From positions 4,362,485 through 4,426,484 of the forward strand of contig NW_015622542.1 in the NCBI RefSeq assembly GCF_000835495.1: a DNA stretch of 64,000 bases. The letters run 5' to 3'. A program made the translations under genes and the position numbers. Below, piece by piece: positions 55,308 to 64,000 of the stretch. The notes under the pieces were generated by a model. It had not been told where the DNA came from. It ran no database searches and was given only the letters and a program-made list of their open reading frames with translations. Source of the DNA: Cladophialophora immunda. Its lineage: Eukaryota; Ascomycota; Eurotiomycetes; Chaetothyriales; Herpotrichiellaceae. The stretch's first letter is position 1, and the number at the start of each line of letters is the position of its first letter.

Positions 55308-55829
55308 GACGGGCTCTGATCGATGTTGCAGGCATGGAATTGTCGCCGGGGGATACCAATTTATTTAATATGAGGCCATGGTTAGCATACTGCGACCATC
55401 AGCTGCTGGACGGCAAGATTGCGACATCGATTGGACTTGTTGCCACAATGATCCAGCTTCCTGACAAGGTAAATCTATACGATAGGTGGGAGCGACCGAT
55501 CCTGTGGGAAGAGAACCATACTTGACCCGAAAACGGGTAGTAAATGGAGACTTCTTATCAGTCTGCCGGGGCTAGATCAGCGGTCGTCCCCTTGCCCGAA
55601 GATAAAGCCTAGTGAGCCGCCGTCTATCTCGATACAGGGGTTTCTTCTCATCCTCTCGCAGTCAAGACCCAAGACACCTTGTTCTTTCCTGATGCAACCT
55701 TCGTCTGTTTACCACGTGGGCATAACCAGGTTTTGTGTGTTTTCAGTGGTGAACTCCGCCAACGACGTGCCGGACTAAAGAGCGCCACAATCTCACTGAA
55801 AACTAAAAGCCCGTAACGTTGCAGAAGGG
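55308..55829. promoter_or_regulatory. Permease upstream region / aminotransferase 3' region
   Basis: 522 bp. Promoter of the permease and 3' end of the aminotransferase, both minus-strand genes. No gene or clear operator seen. Confidence 0.5.
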
Positions 55830-57539
55830 TCAGTGAGGATATGTCTCTGGGGTTGTTTCCCCAGGTGCCGGAGTGAATATTTTCCGGAGTGCTCTTCCAA
55901 GGCGTCCAACCGCCCTGACGAGGGCTGCTTCATCGGCAGACGCAAAGGTCAGACGGAAGAAAACAGCATTCCCTTCGTTGACCGGAGGACTTCCAGGCTC
56001 TTCGTTAGTCTTGACAACACCATCGCAAGTCAAGGAGGGTGTTTGAAAGGGGCTGCCCTTACAGGCTAGCACTCCTTCCTTCAACCCTTCTGCGTAGATC
56101 TTGTCCTCAATGCTTAGCAATGCTTGGTGTCTTGCCTCTGCGTCCATTGGTGTTCGGGACATATCTGGCAGCCGGCTACAGTCCACCTTCAGCCAGATGA
56201 ACATCCCTGCATGGATGTCGTCCCAAGAGCATATATCCGTCAGTGATCCCCTCCCGAGCTCTGTTTCCATAGCTTTGAGCATTATGGTGGCTTTCCGCTG
56301 GTAGTTGCCCGCCAAAACCTTCAGCCAGTTCAGGAATCCATCATGCCCCCATGTCTCCGATACTAGCTTGTACACAGCCAGCTGACTGACCCCGCTGGAC
56401 TGGACGAACCCCAAGTCATGCGCGGCTTGAAATGTCTCGACGATCGCCTTTGGCGCCGTGAGCCAACCCAGCCTGAGACCCGGCGCCAGGATTTTGGACG
56501 TGCTGTCGAGTCTTATCACACGTCCGGTTCTGGAGAGTGAAAGGTAGGAGGGAAGGTCGAGTGTGTCGGATCCACCGTGGGTTTGTGGGAAAAGCAAGTA
56601 GTAGTAAGGGTCATCCTCAAGAATGATGATGTCGTGTTTTTCGGCAACATCTACTATCTCTTGCCGCCGATGCCGAGACTGGGTTATGCCAGTAGGGTTG
56701 TGTCCGGTCGGTATCGTGTATAACAGCTTTGGTGCCGGCTTGCCCGGATGAAATTCATTCCAAGTCGATAGGATGCTGTCCAGACATTGAGGGTTTAGTC
56801 CATCTCCGTCCATGGCCACAGGGACCAGAGTCAGGCCCAAAGGTGTCGCTGCCTCTATCATGCCCGAATACGTGTACTCCTCCACCAGGACACAATCGCC
56901 GGGGTCGGTGAAGTTGCGAAAAGTGGTCTCCATTGCCAAGGTGTTCCCTCCAGTGAGACATATCTCCCAATCTGAATAAGGCGGAGAATGAACATGAGAG
57001 ACGTGGGTGGTGAGGTATTGAATGAGTTGTTCAGACCCAAGGGAATAGCCGTAGGACAAAGCAATGGCTAAATCGATCGATGCTGACGGATCTTGCTTGC
57101 GCACCACCGCTGTCTCCTGTTTTGCCACACAATCATTGGTCTCGACAGCCTGGGCAGTCCAGGCAGTAGCATTGGGCAAAGAATACGCAAATTCCATCCT
57201 CTCGAACGGATAGGTGTCGGGCGATGGACGTCCTGTGCCGAGACTAATCATGTCTTCGCCCAACTCCGCCACGCTGGCTTTCAGAGACGATGGCTGTCTG
57301 ACACGTCCTTCGCGACTGAGAAACTTGCTGACATCGATGGTTGACTTTGGCTTCTTGCCGTAGCAGTCGGCCTTGAACAGGCCTGCCGTTGTGATCGGGG
57401 CTAGAGTCCGTTGCAGTGTCCCGAGGTCTTTCAGGCGGTGAAAGCTCTTGCGACACGAATCACTGCTTTGCCCGAGTCCATTGGCTTCAGAGACACCGTA
57501 GCCGGAGCTGCCATTGAGTGTGTCGTTGAAAGAACCCAT
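55830..57539 (-). CDS. Class I/II aminotransferase, aromatic (Aro8/kynurenine-type), 569 aa
   Basis: PLP enzyme exchanging an amino group between an amino acid and a 2-oxo acid. One uninterrupted frame. The N-terminus has a linker then SLGTGRPSPDTYPF, the SLG-G-P-PD-FPF block of fungal aromatic aminotransferases. CLTGGNTLAMETTFRNF covers the cofactor phosphate region, IPTGHNPTG contains the carboxylate/pyridine-binding Asn, and STSKILAPGLRLGW carries the Schiff-base lysine (about residue 349). Length is typical for Aro8/Aro9. Adjacent permease and 2-oxo-acid decarboxylase make an uptake, transamination, decarboxylation series. Kynurenine or 2-aminoadipate activity is possible in this family. 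Confidence 0.93.
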   Translation of the reverse strand: MGSFNDTLNGSSGYGVSEANGLGQSSDSCRKSFHRLKDLGTLQRTLAPITTAGLFKADCYGKKPKSTIDVSKFLSREGRVRQPSSLKASVAELGEDMISLGTGRPSPDTYPFERMEFAYSLPNATAWTAQAVETNDCVAKQETAVVRKQDPSASIDLAIALSYGYSLGSEQLIQYLTTHVSHVHSPPYSDWEICLTGGNTLAMETTFRNFTDPGDCVLVEEYTYSGMIEAATPLGLTLVPVAMDGDGLNPQCLDSILSTWNEFHPGKPAPKLLYTIPTGHNPTGITQSRHRRQEIVDVAEKHDIIILEDDPYYYLLFPQTHGGSDTLDLPSYLSLSRTGRVIRLDSTSKILAPGLRLGWLTAPKAIVETFQAAHDLGFVQSSGVSQLAVYKLVSETWGHDGFLNWLKVLAGNYQRKATIMLKAMETELGRGSLTDICSWDDIHAGMFIWLKVDCSRLPDMSRTPMDAEARHQALLSIEDKIYAEGLKEGVLACKGSPFQTPSLTCDGVVKTNEEPGSPPVNEGNAVFFRLTFASADEAALVRAVGRLGRALRKIFTPAPGETTPETYPH

Positions 57540-58891
57540 ACTTCGGCTCTAGGAGTCCAGAGTAGTACGAATGAAAAGTCGTACAGGGATGGGTTGAGTT
57601 CCGGCTACCTTCGAGACGGAACTAAGAAGGCAGTAGTGGCTGGTAGTGACATGAGCAAGTAATTCATTTGCGAGACTGTATATTCTAGTTTTATAGAGCT
57701 TGACCTTGTGGATGAAGAGGCATCAACCAAAGGGCGCGATCGTAAATCTTGAGTCACATATTGCGGAGTATTTCCTTTGGCAAATCAAGTCCACAGCTCG
57801 CTCCGACCAAGCTAATCCTGATGTAGGCAAGAAAGGGAGACTGGCCACCCGACAAGGTTCATGATCTGAGGTCTTGTTGAGGGGAGGCGCATCTCCCGCT
57901 CCGCGGATCAATCCTCGCCAGTGGTTGTCGCTGTGACCCTCCTAGGATTGACAAGGTTTCAATCTTTGCCGGTATCGTAGAGTGAACCGGATCACCGCTA
58001 GTGACCTTCCTTCCCCTCTTGAGACTCTGTAAACATAACGTCTCAGGTACGCTGGATAAGCTACCCTTGCTGGGATATGACCTTCCGATGCAGGTTGTTC
58101 CACAATTGACGATCTGCAAAAGGGACCAATGGTTCTTCGTGCTACACGTTCCGTAGCGAGGCGGAACATAGGCTTGAGACAGTCCAGTACTGCAGGAACA
58201 GAGTATCCTTGTGACGGTCTTCATTCGAGCTGTCGCTTCATCATCTTCGATATGGTGGCTTTACCAGACAGATTGTAGATCGGAGACTTGCCAAAGAAAT
58301 ATCTTTCGTTTGGTCTATTCATGTTAAAATTGAGAAACGTGACGTAGCAACCATTGGTGCGGTGAACTCGGGTATTGGCAAACAGGTATGATCTGCTGCG
58401 CTATAGAAACCCAGCGAGTCCATTTTCCATCAATAATGCGTAATTCCAAGTTCATCTGATGTTGGTAGCTGTTAAGAAGAGGGTAGCCGTGGACTTGAAC
58501 ACGAGAAACTGATCTTGGGATGCTGCATTTCTCACTTACCTCTACTTTGCAAGTTGAGAGAGCGCGATATTCTGCTTGCTCCTGGCGCAGAATAACGTGT
58601 TGAGCTCTATTTCAATCCTTGGACCAAGAGAGACTTTTACGACTCTTCTGCCTTGTCGGCGTTGTGGGCTGGCGAGGCTATGGCTTGGCACTTGGCAATT
58701 TGGCAACGGGCTTGACCTTATCAGCCGAAGCTTGTCACAACCACGACGTCTTTTCTTGCTCTTATCTAGAATATCCCTTTAAATCGGCCATCGATATTTC
58801 ATATACCAGCGCCCAGGCCTTCGAAAGCTGTTCCACCCATATCAAAGGGTGGCCGTGTGACCGAGCGCAATATGGATATATAATCGCCACA
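57540..58891. other. Divergent intergenic region aminotransferase / Zn2Cys6 regulator
   Basis: 1.35 kb. Short frames only (for example - 58224-57859, 121 codons, no motif). It should hold the promoters of both genes; no clear paired-triplet site stands out. Confidence 0.45.
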
Positions 58892-60390
58892 ATGGAGGGC
58901 GTAGAGTCGGGCCCGACACCAATTCCACTGGCAAACAAAGGTAAGAACGAGTTTGGATGTATATGAGCCTCATACTTAGAGTGACGCTGTCAGACTGCCG
59001 TGTTTGCAACAGAAGGCGAATTCATTGCGACCGTGCTCTACCATTTTGCGCGAAATGCGCACGAAAAGGCGTTCAATGTCCTGGGTACGGACCAAGATTC
59101 CGCTGGACGAACGCTATTGCCATTCGCGGGCGTTTCAAAGGCCGTGGCGCGCCCAACCTATCCAACCAAGGCCAATCCCTCGACTTCGAGCCTCAATCTC
59201 TGCAGAAGATCAATGAGGAAGGCATCCCTGCTCCAACATCTCAGTTTGGGCTTGCTCTGGCTCAGCAGCTACCTCCGTCCGCGGCAAAACGTCTCCTTCA
59301 ATACTATGCCACCAACATTGCACCACTGATGGTCTGGCTAGATTCGGAGAAGAATGAATATAAGCGTCTTGTTATTCCTCTAGCAGAGAAGGATACGATC
59401 CTCCGTCTGGCAGTTCTTACCATTTCCGCCGAACACATGCCGCATGAAGATCACCTTCCACCAGGTTTCTCACGGTCCACAGGCGAAGCTGCCATACTCA
59501 TGATCACTGAACGAGTTCGCCAGATGACGGAGTGCAGTATGGATGATCCACAAATTGACGTCAATGGTGGGATCACCGCAGGAATTCTAGCTGCCATGCT
59601 AATTCTCTCAAACCATTCTCTGCTAAAGTCGGAGTTATCTCATGCTCAATCTCACCGGCAAGCGGCACGGATTTTGATGAACTCGCTGGCATTGAAACGG
59701 CCTCCTGATGACGACCTCACCATCTTTCTGAAAAACCAATTGGCTATTTACGACGTTCTGGCATGCACAACGTTATTCAACTATGACCATGTTGAGCACG
59801 CCGTCTTGCCACATGTTTTGCAACAAGACGTCCCTTTTGGAGATTTCCTTAATATCCTGCACCATGTTACCGTCATGTCACTCCGCAACTTCAAGAATAC
59901 GAAGCAGGCTGAAAGTCTTGAAGAGGAATTCAAGCTTGCAAGAGGCTCGACATTGCTGGCTGCAGGAACGCTTACTCAGACGCTCACCCAATCGTCCAGA
60001 CGAGACTTCATACGACTCGTTGAAGCATACCATCATGCTGGCATCCTATACGCGTATACTCGTCTTTACACAACCCCTACTGACGATGAACGAGCGGTTG
60101 GATTTCATACTGATGAGCTTTTCAAAGTCCTAGACCAGTTTGAAGACATAAACTCCTCTTTACACAACCTAGCATGGCCTCTTTTCATTGCCGGAACCTC
60201 TTGTTCGGGAGATAAAAAGCGCATGGAAATCATTAGCAGGTTGTGTCGAATGTTATCGACTAACACGCGGTTTGAGCATTACGCCAACCTCTCAGTCTTT
60301 CTCCAGGAGCTCTGGCAAAGTTCGACTTCGGACTGGACTCTACTTGCGCGTCAATGGGAGCGAAAGGGTACTCCGGTCATAGCAGTCTGA
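58892..60390 (+). CDS. Zn2Cys6 transcription factor of the Fungal_trans_2/ARCA-like type, 481 aa
   Basis: Probable regulator of the amino-acid module. Two exons, 58892-58940 and 58994-60390 (53-nt intron). The intron lies just before the zinc cluster, as in many such genes: DCRVCNRRRIHCDRALPFC then AKCARKGVQCPGYG, spacing C-x2-C-x6-C-x6-C-x2-C-x6-C. The FRWTNAIAIRGRFKG segment after the cluster and the long helical C-terminal region (LLQYYATNIAPLMVWLD, ILAAMLILSNHSLL) fit the group that includes acriflavine-sensitivity/ARCA-like proteins. No coiled coil is visible. It lies between the aminotransferase and the oxygenase genes. Confidence 0.92.
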
Positions 60391-60641
60391 GGCAATATGA
60401 TGGTTGTACCTTTCTGTTAAGTGTAAGGAAAGAAAACAACTTTTCTAAGCGGCCTTTGGAGTTTCTTGGTCCGTTTTACGCTGGAGTTCAAAGGCTATTT
60501 GGAATCTCCAATCACGGACAGCCGGTCTCGATGGTGCGCCTGTACAACGTGGAAGTTGTTGCCATGGTCGATTACACCAGACTCCCTGAGACTGAAGAAT
60601 TCCATCCACAATCTACACCTGCTACCAACCGGCTCTATACT

Positions 60642-61813
60642 CTACTTGAGGTATTCCCGAATGGCTTCTTCTGGCGCATCCTTGTGCAAGAAGTTCGGAA
60701 TTCTCTCAAACATCTCCCATGCACTTCGCCGCAGAAACTCAGTCTGCTCTTTGACCCATCGTTCAACCTCTTCCCGCTCGATCATCTCTCCCGTGTTTTC
60801 CTTCTCGGCCAGCCCCGCCAGAACCAGATCAATGCGACCTCGAAGACGGGTGAGCTTCTCCTTTAGGAACAGATTGCACATCAGGGGGATATCATCGTTT
60901 GCCGGGTCGACACTGCGAAGCGAAGAGTACCGGTCATCCAGATTGGGATCTGCGTACGTGTAGCTGGTCACCATGCTTATACGCTCCGGTACATTGGTCG
61001 CTCGGAGTGCAGCATGCTCAGTGCATCCGCCTTGCATGATGACCGCTCCACCCATCGTTGGACTTTTGACTTTAACAATGGAGCCATCTCCCGTTTTGAT
61101 CGCCGTCTCTCCTCCTTGCATGGCACTCGTGTCGCTTAACATGACTACACATACGACGGGAACCTGGTCTTTGTGCCAGGAGTCAATTGGAACGTTGTCG
61201 TACGCAGACTTCTCCAGTTCCAGAGGCGATTTTGGTGGTAGAGGCGTTTCTGTGAGGTTATAAACCCCCGCCAACCCATCCGGACCAAGTTGAATGTTGA
61301 CCATACCAATGTCGCCCGTTTTATAGAGCCGACGCAGCGGAAATCCAGCAGCTCGATCTATGGCAGCTTGGGTGGCGGGATGTTGCCATGCTTGCAGCAT
61401 GAATTTTGCCGTCTTTTGCTCACACAGTCAGATCGACCCATTCCCAATCAACCATTTTTGCAGCGTGAAATAATCAAGCAAGGGGCGAGACCAACCTTTT
61501 CATGACCGGCGATGTAAGCAGGGGCACGGTCCCATGACCTGAGGTAGTTGTCCAGCATTTGCTTACTGAGCATCTCACGCCGCAGAATACGCACTCCCTC
61601 TTCGGAAAACAGAGGAAATGGGTCTGTGTAGCACAGATCCGGCGCGTTGTGAGGTTTTGGGAGCCCTACTTCTCCAAAAGTATGGCGTTGAGCAGGTGGT
61701 TGGAATGCTAGGTGGATTGCTGGATCGAAATCGGGCAGCTCAACTTCATCAAGAATCGTGGCTGGCTCCACGGTTGGGATCGCAGTCAGGGGTGTCGCAA
61801 TATCGGCAGCCAT
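60642..61813 (-). CDS. 2-oxoglutarate/Fe(II)-type oxygenase-like protein, 362 aa
   Basis: Predicted non-haem iron oxygenase. Two exons, 61813-61496 and 61412-60642, joined across an 83-nt intron with a CTGAC branch and AAG acceptor. The joined sequence AGHEKTAKFMLQAWQHP matches the usual run into the core. Iron-binding set: SWHKDQVPVVCVVMLSD gives the H-x-D pair, TEHAAL the distal His, and ERISMVTSY the Arg that would hold 2-oxoglutarate. GGETAIKTGDGSIVKV between them is the standard loop of this fungal group. Substrate unknown; related proteins occur next to secondary-metabolite and catabolic genes. Convergent with the Zn2Cys6 gene. Confidence 0.88.
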
Positions 61814-62990
61814 ATTGGTTGGTCACTGAGGTCGGAATCCCAATGGCGTCTGTCGTTGTGTGGTTGGAACACGGTGATAGATGGAAGCCGCACTCTCTTT
61901 ATCTCCCACAGCATGCTCTGAGGGCTTAGTCACACTCGTCTTTCTCCGGAATCAGGGAAAGACTGAAAGAGATACATCAACCTTTCAGGTACTATTCGGG
62001 AGGCGGCATTTTATCTACTTGAGGTATATCTAGGGAGAAGCCGTTATCGTCCAGGATCTGGGCTTTTCGTTGCTTGGACGATGTCGGGCGACGTGATCCA
62101 GGCCTGGCAGTCAAGCAACCTCCCCAAAATCGCTCCTTTTCACATCCGGCGCCTTGGGGCATACGCTCTTCCGATTACGGCAAATATATGCACTCTTGGC
62201 TCTTGAGCGGGACGACTCGTTTGTAACAGCCTCGCCCACTGATAAGAAACCAGCCCAATCCGTTATCTTTCTGTAATCGAAACAGAAGGGCAGAATTTTT
62301 ATCCCTATTGTGGTTAGCAATGCGAGCACCCAAGAACAAGGGTTTGGCCCTCGGTTAACGAAGCAGGACAACTGGTCCGAATTATCGGTTTAGCTCCCTT
62401 CCACTCCTTCAATGTCCACAGGAAATGCGAGCCTCTGCGTGCAGGGGCCGGCAAGCGCGGGGTCGGAGCGGATTGAACCCCTCCTACGCACTCCACGATC
62501 TCCCTCTTGATACTCAAAAGGGTGTGGGAGGATATTCTTTGCAACCCACAATATCTGAAATGGGAAATTGTTGGGAGGTTCGACGAAGGTGAATTCAAGG
62601 CCGGACAAGATCGCCTTAGGTTTGGCCACAAAGACTGTCCGATCTTCTGCCAAAGACTCGGCTGATCGATGCGAGAAGTCGCCGCTAGAGCACAAGCGCC
62701 TGAAACATTACAGATGTTACCAACGAACTAGGAGTCTGGGTGACGAAGACATAGTTGCGCGGATGGTGAGTGATCGGAAGAACAATTACGTTGTATCTGT
62801 TCTTGCAGCAGTGGCAAGTAGCTGCTACTGATATGGCATTATATGCTAGAAGAGAAGGTGTATCTGATGCTGTTTCTCTCAATCTCAATCCGCGTCTTCT
62901 CTGTCAGAGGCATTCTTCCTACTTTCAATGAGAAGATCAATAATCTATTCGACCAGCCACATACGCTGTGCTGCCCTCTGAATCTGCAGA
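61814..62990. other. Divergent intergenic region oxygenase / S15 hydrolase
   Basis: 1.18 kb with no supported gene. A 10-bp tRNA B-box-like match exists at 62470-62479 on the minus strand but no A box or cloverleaf accompanies it. Confidence 0.5.
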
Positions 62991-64000
62991 ATGGCAAGCA
63001 CATCCACTTTTCCGGTGCCGATCCAAATTCGCGAGCACAATGAGATCCAACTCTCCGACAATACTTTCTTGTCTGCCATGATCTGGCTGCCAGAAGATGC
63101 GGCCGCCAACCCAGTGCCAGCGATACTCGAGTATTTGCCTTACAGGAAACGAGATGGAACGGCGGAGCGGGACGCTCTCAATCACTCGTACGTCGCTTCT
63201 TACGGATATGCGTGTGTCCGTGTCGACATGAGAGGCAGCGGTGACTCTGACGGCATTCTACTCGGCGAGTATCTCAAGCAGGAGCAGGACGATGCTCTGG
63301 AGATATTGCAGTGGATCGCTGCACAAGACTGGTGCTCCGGTTCGATTGGGATGATAGGGATCTCCTGGGGCGGTTTCAACGGGTTGCAGGTGGCGGCACG
63401 ACGGCCCCCAGAGTTAAAGGCTGTCATATCACTCTGCTCGACTGACGATCGCTACGCAGATGACGTTCATTACATGGGCGGTTGTCTCCTGGTGGACAAT
63501 TTCACATGGGGCGCGACCATGTTCAGCATCACGCCGACCCCTCCTGATCCAGCCTTGGTCGGTGACAAGTGGCGGGACCTTTGGATGAGCCGCCTGGAAG
63601 CTGGCGGCAACTGGATGGTGGAGTGGCACGAGCATCAACGACGCGACGAGTTCTGGAAACACGCCTCGATCTGCGAAGACTACAGCGCCATTCAGTGCCC
63701 CGTCTATCTCGTCGGTGCCTGGTCGGACGGGTACTCGAACACGATTTTCCGGATGCTAGAGCACCTTGAATGTCCTCGAAAGGGCTTGATAGGCCCTTGG
63801 GCCCATGCGTATCCCAATTTCGCCACGCCTGGTCCCCAGATCGGCTTCTTGCAGGAATCCCTCCGCTGGTGGGACAAGTGGCTGAAAGGCAAAGAAACGG
63901 GTGTCATGGATGAGCCGATACTCCGTTGTTATCTACAGGATACTGCGCCTCCTCGCACGCAGTATGATTTTCGTCCCGGGCATTGGGTTGCCGAGAAAAG
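62991..64000 (+). CDS. S15-type peptidase / CocE-NonD family hydrolase, cut by the right edge
   Basis: Serine hydrolase of the X-Pro dipeptidyl-peptidase/cocaine-esterase family; 336 residues visible from ATG 62991, continuing past the window. Start MASTSTFPVPIQIREHNEI; a strand block PAILEYLPYRKRDGT is typical of the family. Nucleophile elbow GISWGGFNG (Ser at about residue 124), acid in GAWSDGYSNT and catalytic His in GPWAHAYPN are all present. VRVDMRGSGDSDG is the oxyanion-side glycine motif. The C-terminal jelly-roll domain begins near the edge (LRWWDKWLKGKE). No signal peptide, so cytosolic. Many fungal members hydrolyse esters or amides rather than peptides; the true substrate is unknown. 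Confidence 0.92.
   Translation, partial: MASTSTFPVPIQIREHNEIQLSDNTFLSAMIWLPEDAAANPVPAILEYLPYRKRDGTAERDALNHSYVASYGYACVRVDMRGSGDSDGILLGEYLKQEQDDALEILQWIAAQDWCSGSIGMIGISWGGFNGLQVAARRPPELKAVISLCSTDDRYADDVHYMGGCLLVDNFTWGATMFSITPTPPDPALVGDKWRDLWMSRLEAGGNWMVEWHEHQRRDEFWKHASICEDYSAIQCPVYLVGAWSDGYSNTIFRMLEHLECPRKGLIGPWAHAYPNFATPGPQIGFLQESLRWWDKWLKGKETGVMDEPILRCYLQDTAPPRTQYDFRPGHWVAEK

Noticed and set aside
62470..62479. tRNA B-box-like sequence (GGTTCAATCC on the minus strand)
   Set aside because: No A box at the proper distance and no acceptor or anticodon stem can be folded.
53294..62990. Secondary-metabolite backbone enzyme in or near the amino-acid module
   Set aside because: No PKS, NRPS, terpene cyclase, DMATS or RiPP precursor features are present in any frame examined.
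1..64000. Transposon, CRISPR array or rRNA
   Set aside because: No transposase or reverse transcriptase motifs, no long terminal or direct repeats, no spaced repeat array and no rRNA-like sequence noticed.

Overview
The window is genomic DNA of a filamentous ascomycete (Pezizomycotina). Evidence is the many short spliceosomal introns (48-106 nt, GT..AG with CTNAY branch sites), Zn2Cys6 regulators with the fungal middle homology region, a HET-domain gene, a one-piece Slh1-type helicase and a CAAX-type Ykt6. The gene mix (many P450s, a Baeyer-Villiger monooxygenase, AtuA-like proteins) would suit a Eurotiomycete such as a black yeast, but I cannot place it below subphylum from sequence alone. 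I see no transposon, tRNA, rRNA or CRISPR array.

Layout. 1-7.6 kb: a CoA-ligase (runs off the left edge) divergent from an aquaglyceroporin with an altered second pore motif, then a Zn2Cys6 regulator and a SSAT-like acetyltransferase. 7.9-15.3 kb is a conserved core-gene block: YKT6 divergent from SLH1. A HET-domain gene (15.6-17.7 kb) separates that block from the accessory region.

18.4-50.1 kb holds an oxidative gene set: P450, SDR, MFS sugar-porter-type transporter, Baeyer-Villiger monooxygenase, Zn2Cys6 regulator, NmrA-like protein, C2H2-type regulator, second P450, AtuA-like protein, third regulator, second AtuA-like protein, a broken antibiotic-biosynthesis-monooxygenase (ABM) gene and an MDR oxidoreductase. 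There is no PKS, NRPS, terpene synthase or DMATS. I read it as a candidate catabolic cluster: import, hydroxylation (P450), oxidation to ketone (SDR), ring or chain oxygen insertion (BVMO), then further processing in which two AtuA-family proteins take part. AtuA is named from bacterial acyclic terpene utilisation, so an isoprenoid or alicyclic substrate is the leading guess. Three regulators in the same stretch, two of them divergent from catabolic genes, suggest inducible control.

51.3-61.8 kb holds a second module: a pyruvate/2-oxo-acid decarboxylase, an amino-acid permease, an aromatic-type aminotransferase, a Zn2Cys6 regulator and a 2-oxoglutarate/Fe(II)-type oxygenase. Uptake, transamination and decarboxylation are the first steps of the Ehrlich pathway. 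An S15-type (CocE/NonD-like) hydrolase runs off the right edge.

Exon structures were worked out by hand from splice-site consensus, reading frame and family motifs. Every multi-exon model given closes in frame; places where the splice choice is uncertain are stated.
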